A stretch of DNA of 64,000 nucleotides. It comes from Zhengitettix transpicula (taxonomy: Eukaryota; Arthropoda; Insecta; Orthoptera; Tetrigidae). Below the pieces are notes generated by a model, which was not told where the DNA came from, did not search any database, and worked only from the letters and a program-made list of their open reading frames with translations. Position 1 is the first letter of the stretch, and each line of letters opens with the position of its first letter. The stretch lies in the NCBI GenBank assembly GCA_037074705.1, contig CM073596.1, positions 51,860,001 to 51,924,000 on the forward strand. Direction: 5' to 3'. Positions 9,231 through 21,312 of this stretch are shown here, piece by piece. A program made the translations under genes and the position numbers.

Positions 9231-11340
9231 GAAACAGACGCTTCATCATTCAGGTCTTAATTGCCGTACTGATTTTTTTATTAAGTACAGATATTTCTAT
9301 TCCTATAAATGGAAAAAAGAAAAATGAATTCTGGGATGGACTAAAACTGGTTAAAAGCAGCTCAAAACAGGAAAATTATTGGTAAAATATAAAAAAATAT
9401 TTATTTATTACCCATTTAATTTTTCTGTACCAAAAATAAGATCCCTTTCACTGACCTTATGAAAAAATTCTTGCTGATAATTTATGAAATTAATAGGCAG
9501 TAAAAATGTAAATGAAGCCACTTTTTTAAGTGCAAATAATAGTAATGATTAATTTTCTTAAAAAAAATACATCGATATTACAAAAGCAGTTTTTTACACT
9601 ATTTTTAATTCATAAAGTGCCATTTATTCACTTTAAAATATCAATATAAGCACTATAAAGCAGAAAAATAATTACAAAATATAATAGCTTTCATCATTAT
9701 AAACCTGTAATGAGAAACAGGCTGATATATAATTTATAAATATGAATATAATGAGGCTATTATACTTTAATTACTGTTAAATTAGAAAACAAATCATGAA
9801 CCAACCTCCAAACACTTTCATTTATTGTCATAATTATTTTAAACAATTGTAAACATCAATGCAACATACTGATGATATTAAAGTGATAATGACAATTGTC
9901 TGAAGATCTTAAAATAAATAAAACTGTTTCGATTCTACTTAATGGAGTTTTTATAAAATTATCATTTATTACAATGCATAGTAACAAAAATTAATAAATC
10001 ATCTCCAAACTGCCTACAATTACTTATTGTTCCTTCTGTATTCATTATAATCTTTTAAAATGTATAAAAGAAGAATATTGTTGAAACGAAAACACCCCGT
10101 ATATTTTTTTGTTAAACGAATTGAAACCAATGAAATAATATTTCAATTGCTAAAAAAAAATAAACTACTTCGCTTTCATAGCATGAAAAAATATAAATAA
10201 TTATTTTCAAGAATATAAAATTATATTAAAAAGAATAACATTTAATAAATTGTTAACTTTTTAGTACTAATCCCTAATATTTATAATCAGTCATTAAAAT
10301 AGAAATAAAATCTGATTTTTTATTTTCAAAATATTTAATTAATTGTAAGGCGCTTTCAACAATTTTCCATATTCACCTGAACAAAGCAAACACTCGTGTT
10401 AAAGTAATATTTAAAAAATAATTTTTAAACGTTGGCTGTCGGTACTTCATGAACTTAAAATTAATTTCTGCAAGAAACAATTATTTTTTGAGTTGAGAAT
10501 GCAGAATTATTTATTTTGTGTAAACACAATGTCATACAGATTCTACATTAATAATTTTGTATTTGATCCTCGAACGAACTTTAATTCAGAGACTCTTGTT
10601 TAAATGATCCATACTTCTCCTCGATGTACTAATATCGTGTCTCTGAACAGCAATAAATTTAATTGTTAAGGCATGGATCAAAAAAAAAATTTTTTTGGGC
10701 CGTTATTTTCCCCTCCTAAAACAAGTAATAAAATATTTTCAATATTTTTTTGGAATTTGTTGACCCTCACACAACAATATTATTATCTATAAATTATTGA
10801 TTAATTTAAAAAATCATTAACAAGCCTACAAACAAGTTTTATCTATTTTAATAAGAGCTTCACACATTATAAACCTCTCTATAGTTCACTGAAAAAACAA
10901 TGTTATCTATCTGTTATATTTTAATTATATCTATAAAGTTATTTACTGAATTTTTTAGAAGAGACTGGAGTAGATAAAAAAAACAGAAATTTCAAACTTT
11001 CTTCATAAGTGTAAATTAATCGCGCATGCTTTGGTTTAAAAGTATAAGTTTAGTAAACCATGGGAATCAAAATATTTGATGAAAAATGAAGCAATATTAT
11101 ACGAAAAGATTATTATTAAAAAGATGATTTATGAAGCATGAAATTGGGGATTCCGGCGAAATATTATTGCGAAGCCTGTTTTATACGCAATGTTCCGTTC
11201 AATACAGATTTGTTAGGGTCTAAAGGGTGGTAGAAAATTGAAGAAAATAAGTTAAATCCCTGAAAACAAGGCCCGTAATTTTCTTTAGTTTTAACGTTTA
11301 AAGTATTTTTGCCGCCGACTTGAGTAACGAAATAACACTT
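9231..11340. other. Very AT-rich non-coding stretch
   Basis: No gene, no long open frame. CTGAAGATCTTAAAATAAAT at 9900 resembles the hammerhead-like site at 48704 and may be another Penelope tail relic. Nothing else recognised. Confidence 0.5.
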
Positions 11341-11700
11341 TTTTTTTGGAAATGTCTAACACTTTCAGGCAAAGTGATTATGGTAACCGTGTTCTGATAC
11401 GTCGAAATTCCAGATCTCGCTCCATTACACAATCACTATACACGTTGAGGGGGTGGATGGGGGGGTGGAAAAAAGCCTCTCTGACTCTCGTTCCCCTCTT
11501 TTGTGAAATGTAGTGGCGATGGCAGGCTTTCAAGCCGCTCTTTGACCCCTCTCTGCCGAACTCCATTACCAGGAGGTCGCGCAGGGCAAAGCCCAGAGGC
11601 TTTGGCTTCCGCGTCTCTGATAAGCAAACAGGACCTGCACAAGAAGAAGCAGAGTACATAGATATATATCTGTCCACACGATAATATTTCTTGCCAAAAA
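11341..11700. other. GC-elevated patch, no gene supported
   Basis: Two overlapping minus-strand open frames (99 and 68 codons) in different frames share the same bases. They have no recognisable motif and the double openness argues against coding. Confidence 0.3.
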
Positions 11701-13529
11701 TTGTAGTTAAATAAATCTCCTCCCGTTCAGCGAGTCAGGTTACGGAATTGCTACCATTGGGAATATATTCTTCTCCTTCTGCAAAATTGAGCCAAAAAGT
11801 TGTATTATACAACTAAAACAAACTATTAATATACATTGTTAGGTCACTCCGCCCACTATGTTTCGACTTCATCTCAAAATTAGAAAACGTTTTTTTAAAT
11901 TAGTTCATTCACCATTTTGCGACTTACTTAACTTGATACGAATTTATAAATACAAAAATATCTTGAATTAATAATTTTGAAAACGCGAATTTTTTTTGTA
12001 TTAATAAACTTCTATGTTGTGATAACAAGTTTTTTCTATATTGAGGATTTTCCATATTAGGCTACTAAATTCTTTGGATTATTGAAAGTCATTGACACAA
12101 AAAAATATTAATATCGAATGCATAATTTACTTCTTGAAATTAGCAATTAAAAATCTTTTGTTATTTTTAATTTTGTATCACCTGATGATATATCAGAATA
12201 AGGGATGGATCGTTGAGATTTGTTTTCAAGTATGAAAACAATAATTAAATAAATATTTTTCTCACTTAATGGCTGTTGATTTTCATTTTTAATAACCGAA
12301 TGACGGATATATTAATTCTAATTACCCAGTTTACTTGAAACTCGTTTATCACGGTCTTGATGTAATTTATGAGCTTTTATCGGTTGTTTTATTTACAGAA
12401 TAATAGTTAAAATTATTATTCACGTTTCTATTTGCTAGTAATAGATGTTCTGTAGTAAATGCGTATTTTAGAACATAACATCTGTCTTTCTTCTATTTTT
12501 TGCTCCTCCTCAGCATTACCAGACTCCAACATCAAACACCAATACCGTTCGTAATTTCATAACACACGAGTAACAACGTACATTGAACAAACGGGAATAG
12601 ATCAGTCTAACAAAACAGTTACAGCTTGCAGGCAGAGAGATTTCGTCAAGCGTACACGAAACCAATTACCAGTCCAGTTCAGGCATGAAATCCGGTTTTA
12701 CGAAAATTTAGCTTGCTGCGACTGTGGAACATTGCCCACTTCCAATGTTGCCTCGGTCTCGTTACTGTAACAAACTTACTTTGTCTTCACTTTAATATGA
12801 GACTATTTTCTTTCCCCATCAATTGCACACTTCACAATTTGTCACTCGGAATTTAAATCCCTCATTTGGAGTCCTCCAAATGTGTAAAAAAAATTAACTT
12901 ATTAAATCATAAACATATTGTAATACCACTTAATTTAATTTTTAATTTACAAAAAGTGTCAGAAGGAACCAAAGTTATTCATCTGTAAAAAGTACAATTT
13001 TAAAAACGTAACAACGTGTTGAAAGGACATTTTACAAAAATGAGGAAAAATGGTAACGAAAACTCGAAACTTTTGAGCTTTCATAATTTTTGGAAAGGCT
13101 TTTCATAAAATGATGTAAAGAATATTCCATAATTGATAAAAAAAGAGTAACCTTAAAAAAATGTTATTAGTATTTTAATAAAGAATCCTATAATAAATCA
13201 TCAAAATAATAAAAAATGACACTTTAAATTTTATTTATTTATGTTCTTAGTAGTTCAAATATTTGGAGTTTATTTCAAAATATATAAAAATTATTCATTG
13301 TTTTTTTAAGCAATTATTAGTTTTTCTATAATTATTGTATTGTTTTTTGTAGTAGCCATTTTATAAGCTTTCTTTTTTGTAGAATAAACATTTTCCAATT
13401 CCTTGATTTAATTTTCTACGCCTTATAAAATATGTTAGATAAACAATTGTAATTTAATCAATGCTCATTTACTTTTAAAATAGTCGTCCTCGTATTTAAG
13501 TAACTTTATTAAATATTATATACTTGTAT
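11701..13529. other. AT-rich non-coding stretch
   Basis: Nothing recognised apart from a modest rise in GC at 12500-12800. No open frame worth listing. Confidence 0.5.
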
Positions 13530-13830
13530 ATTGTTACATTGTGACCAAACATCCCTTCAAAACGAGTCCACAAGTTTGATGACGTCACAGGATTTCATCC
13601 AATGCGGCACGACTCGTGGCCGACAGCGCGTTGGATGCAAGATCCTGCGTCACGGATGGTATAATTTTTTTTTCCTTACTAAATCATCAGGAACTGTTCC
13701 ACCAACACCTCACAATGTTAATCTTTTATCAAAACCACCCTCACGCCAATGCGAACGACTTAATATTTCAACGCCAATAATTCCAGTGCCTCCTGAAAGA
13801 AATATTTTTATAATTTAATGAAGGTACTAA
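13530..13830. other. Small GC-elevated patch with a CRE site
   Basis: TGACGTCA at 13580-13587. A 95-codon plus-strand open frame (13531-13818) covers the patch but has no recognisable domain; I do not call it a gene. Confidence 0.3.
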
Positions 13831-14390
13831 ATGAACTTGCTGTTATTTCAACAATGTAACCGAACCGTCCTAAACAATTTCACATTATTTATTTATAGTT
13901 GCTAGCTAGTAGGTTATATTTTTTTCTGACTCTTTCAATTTTTTCTTTATTTTTTTCAAATTTTTGGAGGTCATTTTTGGCTACCTTGGTGAGTACCTAA
14001 TTTCCAGTTAAATATATTTACTGCTTTCAGAGAAATCCAAAATAGTAGTCACACATACAGCCCCTTTTAAATTTTTATAATTTTTTTTTCTCACTATAGT
14101 GTGAATTCAGAAACAGCGTTGCTGTCAATTTTTGTTACCGCTATAAATTACCGTCGTTAATTTGGACAATCACGTACGATTCGATCAGACAAACTGCTGC
14201 TGCTGTCAATATTGAAATAGTAGGTTACCGGTAATTGCTTAAATAATAATTTCTTTACCCTCCAAAGTAGAAAGGGATTTTTTTCCCCATACAAAACCCT
14301 TCCTAATTGTAAATTAAACACGTTGCTGCTCTATTGTCTAACCACAGTTTTGTTGGGTGATAAACAAAAAAATATTCGTTGCTTTGTTGT
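13831..14390. other. AT-rich non-coding, nothing seen
   Basis: T-rich runs and no supported feature. Confidence 0.5.
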
Positions 14391-14960
14391 TGATTTTTTT
14401 TTTCCCCGGGAGTGGATCCACGTGATTGCCGCCTAGTGCGCAATCGGAGCGCGTTTATTTAATCGATTCTTCCATTGTTCTCAGGGAGCGTAATTTGATT
14501 ACCTGACGAGCTATAACAATATTTGCACTAGGCGATTGTAGCGGTGGTGGGCCCGGGTTAGGGGCTGGAACGGGGTGATGGTCGTGTCCCCCACCCCTAT
14601 TGAGTTAGCGCTTCATTAGGTCCTTGAATGCAGCTGATTGTGTCTTGGTGGAAGGAGGGGAATTCCCTGCTAGCGTTTGTGCCACGCATAAATAATTACA
14701 TGTGACTAGCCGCCACTCCCCACCTAAAAGCTGTTTCGCTTCAAAAACCGTTGCATATTCTTCCCATCTAATTAATTAAAACTCTGGTAACGGTGAAATG
14801 ATCCCACTCACGACGACCGTCAATTATCACCAATGTTGGAAATTTCACAGCAATCAGCAGCTACGGCGGAATATTCCGCTCTCGGAAACGTTTCTCCCGT
14901 AATGAGTCCAGTGACTGTATATAAAGTGCAAGTCGCTCATCTTCTCATTCCAGTGTTAAA
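14391..14960. other. GC-elevated non-coding island, candidate regulatory DNA
   Basis: A ~570 bp block with mixed GC-rich and homeodomain-like AT motifs (TTTAATCGATT, GCGTAATTTGATTACC, AATAATTACATGTG) and no usable open frame. CAGCTGATTG at 14631 recurs at 8488. It resembles conserved enhancers in composition, but conservation cannot be seen from one sequence. Confidence 0.3.
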
Positions 14961-15235
14961 TCCCCCATGTTCACTCAAATTGGCTCATTAATATATTTAT
15001 CTTTTACGTTTTTAAATATATATTATTACCGATAACTAAATAATTTTTTATTTTACAATTAAGAAATCAATTGGCCATAACTTAGAAAAAATTAATAAGG
15101 CAATTAATAAAAATATATGATTTTTATATCGTGTAATGTTTAATAGTTTCAGAGAAATCTAAATATTTTAATTTATACTGAAAAATAGTGCATCAATAAG
15201 GAAAATAATTTTTAATACAGAATAAATTAAAGAGT

Positions 15236-15577
15236 TCAAAGTATTCGTTTTACCTTCCAGTGAACACTGTTCCTTTCTGGATATATATTTACCACACCCC
15301 CGTCCCGTGTCTCAATTCCGCTAAATTTATACACACATTCATTATTTACTATTGCACATGTGTTGTTGTGGGGAAAGCTGACATTTTTATAGCAAAGAGT
15401 AATTAGTTTGAAATTGCATGGCAAATTGAGGCTTTTGTACCATTTGCTTGTTTTGATAGTTGTAGCTTCCTCCCCGCGGTCAAAATGGCTGTAATAAATA
15501 TTCATTTTGCTTTTTGGGGGGAACCGGAGCACAGCCAAAAATTCGTTGTCCTTCAACCAAAAGGATTCTCGTTTCAT
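15236..15577 (-). CDS. Unsupported 113-codon open frame
   Basis: A minus-strand frame from an ATG at 15577 to a stop at 15236, in DNA with slightly higher GC than its AT-rich flanks. The peptide is basic to neutral, begins MKRESFWLKDNEFLAVL and has no signal peptide, membrane span or motif I recognise. No neighbour or splice context supports it. It is listed because it is one of the longer frames in AT-rich DNA where stops should be frequent; it may be a chance frame or part of an old repeat. Confidence 0.12.
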   Translation of the reverse strand: MKRESFWLKDNEFLAVLRFPPKSKMNIYYSHFDRGEEATTIKTSKWYKSLNLPCNFKLITLCYKNVSFPHNNTCAIVNNECVYKFSGIETRDGGVVNIYPERNSVHWKVKRIL

Positions 15578-15640
15578 TGTAGCTTATAAATATACGACGA
15601 TAGTCTCTAAAAATGAATTGTGAACGTTTAATTGTATTGA

Positions 15641-15648
15641 TGACGTCA
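15641..15648. promoter_or_regulatory. CRE palindrome
   Basis: A perfect TGACGTCA, part of the unusually frequent set in this window. Confidence 0.3.
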
Positions 15649-15788
15649 TAGCTTTGTAAATCTTTCGACAGCGACTTACAAGATATTTATTCACCCCTAA
15701 GGAGGGAAAGCAAAATTGCAACTGAAAATTTTAGCGAGTACCCAATATGAAGAAAATTTATTGTATATATAAATTTATCTTAAATACA

Positions 15789-16570
15789 TCTATATATATA
15801 TATATAAATGAATTGCTGTTCGTTAGTCTCACTAAAACTCGAGAACGGCTGAACGGATTTATCTTATCTTAGTCTTGAAATGTTCGTGGAGGTCTATTGA
15901 AAGTTTAAAAGGCGAGAAAAAATCAAATAATTTCCGGGAAAACCCTAAAAACAGCCCTTTTCTATTTCCCATACAAACGTTTTCTAAATAAAATACAAAT
16001 CTACACCAGCCGAGCAATTTTCACCAAATTTCGTACACGTGTTCTTTGCGACCAGGAAACAAACACTGTTTGGGTGAGACGCATCTTCCACCCCCAGAAG
16101 CGGGGGTGGAAATATTTAAACATACTAAAACAGCCGATATTTGAGTCGGATAAATATTTTTAGGGGTCAAAGATATTGATAGTATTTCTACCAATGTTAT
16201 CTGAATACAATTTTCATCCCCTACGCCCTGTGAAAAGGACACCCTTCGGGTTTGGTGTGGAGAAGCTTTACAGTAAAATAACGCGAATACAACCGAGATT
16301 GGAGTCAAATCAAAGGTTATGGAAGTCACTGTGTTTAGTTACGACATTCAAATTGGCATTTACCCCTCAGATGCAGGGGTAACGGGGTGCAAATTTTGGA
16401 ACATGCAAACACGGCAGATATTTGCGTTGAAGAAATATTTTTCAGAGTTAATTATAATGATTAGGGTTCGAGTAGCGTTACATAAAAATTGCGCAAAAGC
16501 AGCCGAAATTGGAGTCATATCGGGGGTTACAGATAAATGACATCTCGGGCAACGCCGGGCACCCAGATAG
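15789..16570 (+). mobile_element. Helitron-like non-autonomous element, most complete copy
   Basis: Runs from TCTATATATATATATAT through ACTAAAACTCGAGAACGG to CGGGCAACGCCGGGCACC-CAGATAG, the last four bases being a mutated CTAG, followed by T. It lacks terminal inverted repeats and has no coding; the small open frames inside are repeat shadows. Internal modules recur (the TGCAAACACGGCAGATATTT block, and GGGGGTGG blocks), and match pieces at 3.9-4.4, 35.7-36.0, 37.0-37.3 and 49.8-50.2 kb. The 5'-TC and CTAG-3' ends with an A/T insertion context are the Helitron signature; the absence of a strong 3' hairpin leaves doubt. Confidence 0.65.
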
Positions 16571-19230
16571 TGTTTATATAAAACAGGTTTATCGAATTTT
16601 ATGTGAGTATTTATTTACTGATTGATTCTTTAATCCTATACGTGTGAAGTAGGACAAGTATTTTTTTATTATTATTTACTAGGAAAGTTTTCAGATATAT
16701 TTTTCCATTATAATTTTTTATAAATAATTTGTATGTGAATATAAAATATAAAATAATTTTCGAAAAAACTGAAGTATTTAAAAAAAATTCTGGGTTTTTT
16801 CTTTTACAAGACCAAATATCTACAAAAAAAATTAAATGAATTGTTCTGAATTTTTTTTTCTTGGTGTGATAACCATGAAACTATTTTTTATGTTCTCTGT
16901 GATGTGTTATTTAAAAAATATTTGTATTGGAAATTTTTTAAGGAGAGCAAGATTAATTTTAGTCAGTCTTCAATCACTTCAGTAGCACAATTTTCTTTTC
17001 ATGTTACTAGTGCGTAAAATAATTCCGTAACATTTATTAGTTGATCTTGCGGGAAGTCGCTTTGAGTGACTGAAAGTCTTCCTGAGAATTTATAAAAAAA
17101 ACGGGGGAAAAAAAATCATACTTAAATTGTATGTTTCTGCATCGGTCATCTTCTTGAGGTGAAACAAAAAATTTCACGAGACTCTGTTCCTTTTATTATA
17201 CTAAAACGGAATTAAAGCACGCAACTAAATATCTGTATATCAATTAAGGGTAGAAATGTTCGCGGAATGACGACATTATTTGTATGAGAAAGCGTAAAAA
17301 AAATTATAATTTTTCCTAACTGTATTGACCGTGTTCGAAGATTCTCTTAACATGATTTACCAGTATTTTATTTGCTTTCCGTGAAAAAAACTCCCGTTTT
17401 AAGACGTAGTATACAACGAAAGAATCAATTAGAGCCAGTCCCCACAGCAAAATAATCAATTGAAGCCGTATGATTAGCGTATTAATAATGTAGAGATTAA
17501 ATAAATTTAAGGAATATATAAATAAAGTGGAAAATTTTATTATACATTGCTTTTGGCCTTCTGAAAGGTTCCGGAAGACTACTGTGATTAATTTATTGAC
17601 AGTGAGGGATACATTGAGTTACAGAACATTAAACGAGAAAGCAACGACCTCGAGTAACGACAAAGAAGTACCTAATCGTGGAAAAAATGTCAAGATTTAA
17701 CTCCAACTCGTTCACAACGGAGACTGAACACAGTTGCCGTTAATAACAAATAATGGTCCGAATCGAAAGTGTGTGCTTCCTCAAATTAACACGTTTACGT
17801 GTGTATGTGTGTGGGAGCGTTGTAATATTAAGTGACCTGCAGGTCAGAGCGTGACGTGTTCCGGGACTTGAAAGAAGGCCGAAACACGGACCATTAGAGA
17901 TCAAACAAAAATAAAAACAAGTCTGCAGTGGCGGCGGCAGCACTGAAAGGCTGAAACAGATAACTTATAGCTTTGTAATGGGAAGGAAAGATTCGCTGAT
18001 TTCCGGAGGCTAATAACAGCAACGCTCCTGGTTAATGTTACTAGCTGCCACGCAATAATTCATCGGGGAAACTGCGGATAGACCTACCGTCTTTTTTGAT
18101 GTTATTAAAAACAACAACACTATTTATTGACATATCGAATTGCATTCAGAAACGTTTCTGAGAAATATTAATTCGAGTGAGCAATACGCGACATCCATTG
18201 CAGTGATATATTTTTCATACCCAAGAATTTATTTAAAATGTTGGTGACACTATCCACCTATATATTTTCAATCTCAGGAAGCTAAAGTATCTTCAATGGG
18301 TCAGCACAGTGGATTCCTACGATTTTATCCTCGGCTGTAGTGGTTACTGAACGCTGCGTATGAATTCATTACCTTTAAACGATGGTTTTCACTTAACAGA
18401 CAAGTGCTTTTGGTCCACAATTTATTGACAGGATAGGTACAACTCCAATTTTCTCGCTTGGGAGCCATCCGGGATCTACGTCCAACTGCAACAGTGAATA
18501 CATTCATTCATTGGTACCTCGTCCATTTTTCTGAATAACCGAATATCATGAAGAATATGTACTTTATCCATTTTTCACGAAAGCCCTACAGACCTTTAGC
18601 TATTATTGACTACAGAAATCAAATAACAGAGGATTCTTTACAATTTCACATCTAACAGGTATTAAGTGTTATTCTAGCGCCAACTCTGAGTCTCGCCGAG
18701 AACTTTCAGAATGACTCGCTTCGTATTTTCAGCGACCTTACTATGAAATACGATATTTCCCTTCTCTCGTTTAAACCTCCGAGGGGTGATGTTCTACATA
18801 ACAATTTTATTCTTAAATAAAATGAATCAACAAGAAACTATACTTCCTGGGTTATGACAGATCCAGCAGGCAGTCTAAAACTCTTCAGAAATAAATCCCA
18901 CCCTTCATTGTAGACTTCATTAGCTACCCTGTCTGTTAAATTATATTGTTTAATCATTTTATGCGGTATTTTATTTCCCATTTTCCACGGTTTTTTTCGG
19001 AGCCTTGAGCAGCATTTTTCATTTTTTTTGGTTTCAATAAGCTTCCCAGTCTTTACTCTGATAAATTATCGCAGTAATATTGCAATAATAATTGTTAAGT
19101 TTACGTTCGAATGTGTATCCAGATTAACTGATTATCTTCCTCTATCCGTCGTACAGACCTCAGCACATGCCCATTTTATTAAATCACATTCTTAACGGCC
19201 TAAATAAACAATGGACGGAGAAAGCTCCCT
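16571..19230. other. AT-rich non-coding stretch
   Basis: No gene recognised. GC rises mildly at 17640-18070 and 18300-18520 with short open frames (67 and 60 codons) that have no support. Confidence 0.4.
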
Positions 19231-19241
19231 TCTATCAATGC

Positions 19242-19290
19242 TGGCAGCTCAGATGGTTAGAGCACGTTGTACAAAGTGGAACATTTTTTC
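19242..19290 (+). pseudogene. tRNA-derived fragment (A-box / D-arm only)
   Basis: GCAGCTCAGATGGTTAGAGC is a near-perfect tRNA D-arm with the pol III A box. No B box (GGTTCGANTCC) is found in the next 100 bases, and no acceptor stem closes, so this is not a functional tRNA. It is either a tRNA pseudogene or the head of a truncated tRNA-type SINE. Confidence 0.5.
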
Positions 19291-19489
19291 CATCCTGATC
19301 CTTTAATCTAGTTTCTTAGTCCTTAGGGCTGAGTTTCGATTAAACACATTTCGTCAAACAAACAAGACCATAAAAGTCTTGGTTCCTGTTAAAGTCATTC
19401 TGTTTTGTATTTTTTAAAAAAATTAACAGTTATTCATTAGTTAACTGTACTAATGAATCAGCTTAGATGAAAATATGTTCGAGAGTTTT

Positions 19490-20060
19490 AATGGTAACTG
19501 ATCGCATGCGCGATCCCGAGCGTTTGCGGTTGGTACGACTGGGAACTCTAGTTGAGTGTGAGGGAGAGATTACTTCCAACTAACTCACACACAGACTCCC
19601 AGAGAGAGTGTCACCCAGAGATTTTCCTTTGTGCTTCGTCTGCCAGAGTATGAGAGCGTGCGGAAAGTGTGGAAGACATGTCTACTGGAGGCGATACACG
19701 CCATTTTTCAAGGGGGGTAAGCGAGATTTAAGCAAGAATTGTAATACGCCGCCCATAAATATTTAATACACGGCGGTACGGGTTCTTTTTCCCCGGGCTA
19801 AGTGGATTCACAAGCTGCATTATTCAAACAGCATAAAACGGCAGCCATGAATATAATATTACTCGGTGGTGGTGGAGGAACCTAGCAGCAGCAGCAGCAG
19901 CCGTAAGGAGGAAATCTTAATAGCTAGCTGCTGCAACGTCCTCGTCTTCAGATTAATGGTCCGTCTCTTTGTCCCCGAAACCGCGGTGATCTAACTCAAG
20001 CAAATACTGAATACATCTTCCATTCATTACGCGGTTACCTCCCTGAGATTCCACCTCCTA
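19490..20060. other. GC-elevated island; possible 5' exon or enhancer
   Basis: GC rises sharply from ATGCGCGATCCCGAGCG onward. A 38-codon frame (19650-19766) begins MRACGKCGRHVYWRRY and overlaps a good splice donor GTAAGC at 19717. A (AGC)6 run lies at 19884-19901. There are no further coding signs. A promoter/first exon or a regulatory island are both possible; neither is proven. Confidence 0.25.
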
Positions 20061-20136
20061 CATTTATAATGACCACTGAAATAAATCCCGCCTGTCCCGC
20101 TATTTTCTTCTCAATTAACACAGTAAGAATTCATAT

Positions 20137-20232
20137 TTAAATTAAAAAATATAAGTAAAGAAAAAAGTAACATTTCACTGATACAGAATAATGCAAGTAT
20201 CGGTACCGAAATGTGACCCTGTGGCACACTGT
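20137..20232 (-). pseudogene. Non-LTR RT relic (GVPQG box)
   Basis: Minus-strand translation gives ENSVPQGHISVPILALFC ending near 20165. V-P-Q-G at 20216-20227 and the following hydrophobic run match RT box GVPQGSILGPLLF of non-LTR retrotransposons. An in-frame stop lies about ten codons upstream of the box. A single decayed fragment with no A-D-D box detected. Confidence 0.5.
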
Positions 20233-20490
20233 TTTCAGCCCCGCCTCAAGTACGTTGTTTACATTTTGACTGTAGTCGTTCCTTTGAACTCGTAACCCGC
20301 ATTTTAAGCGTATTTCATGCCTACTCTTTTGGGGATTTTGGTCCACCACATCCCTTTTCAAATACGGGCTAAACTAGCCAAACAGGTGAAAATACACGGA
20401 ATTCTCTGATATAAATCCGACTCCAAACGAATAACTGTTAAATTGGTTTAATTTATTATGTTTTCTTACTTCAATACTCCTGATACGTTA

Positions 20491-20549
20491 TTGACAGTGG
20501 TGAGAGGATGTTAACACCCCAATAATTCCGAAGAATTCACCACTGTCAA
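20491..20549. repeat. Hairpin with perfect 13 bp arms
   Basis: TTGACAGTGGTGA (20491-20503) and its exact complement TCACCACTGTCAA (20537-20549) flank 33 bases. It could be a tiny MITE remnant or a structured transcript element; a microRNA precursor is less likely given the short arms. Confidence 0.6.
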
Positions 20550-20905
20550 AAAACATTCAATGTATTATGCCACAAATATTGTAATATTAAAATAATTTAT
20601 GTTATTTTACATTTATTTGCGGGTTTTTTACTTAAAAAAATTGGATGGTGAATATGAACAAAATTAATAAGTATTTTATCGGATATAAATTATTTAATGC
20701 TCCGGGAAAAAAATTGTACTAGTCTCTGCGTTACATATTATAATGGCGAAAATTTACGAAGAAATCCCCCGTTTAGAAATTTCTGCTGCAATGCTTTGTT
20801 TCTCTCTGGTTTAAAAATTGATGAAGTCACTCCGAACGTAATTAAAAGACTTACAAAGGAAGTTGAATGAACGAGACGGTTGCATTTGTCGATAAATATT
20901 CAATT

Positions 20906-21312
20906 AACTTTGGTTCTTTTCTTCTGCTCCACTTTCCGTAGCGCGTTCTTGCGTTGTGTTTCGTAACGTATAATACTAATAATTCTGCCGCCTTCCCTTG
21001 GGAGCGTTTGTGTCATTCGATCCACTGTCTTTAGATAATATGGCAGACGAAGGGAAAAATGAGGATTTGTTCGCTTTTCCCAAGGAAGAAAAAAACGGTC
21101 CGGCCGATTTCGATGTAACTCTTCTCGAAAACGGTTGCGTCACACAATCGGTCATCTAGAGACAACATGGCGGACGCTACGAAAAGAATTAAACGATCAG
21201 ACGGATTTCTATTAAACTTTACATCGTTGTTGTTGTCGTATAGAACATTGAGAAGCTTTCAAGCGATACCAAACTGCCATCCGACATGTGAATACAAAAT
21301 AGTGGACGCTCA
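20906..21312 (+). repeat. Three diverged ~130 bp tandem units with ATGGCGGAC core
   Basis: ATGGCAGACGAAG (21040), ATGGCGGACGCTACG (21169) and ATAGTGGACGCTC (21299) are spaced 129 and 130 bp. Each is preceded by a similar run such as TTGCGTCACACAATCGGTCA or TTTGTGTCATTCGATCC. The first two cores open short frames (40 and 48 codons) with good start contexts, but these arise within the repeat and are not called genes. Middle parts of the units are poorly matched, so the array is old. Confidence 0.45.
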
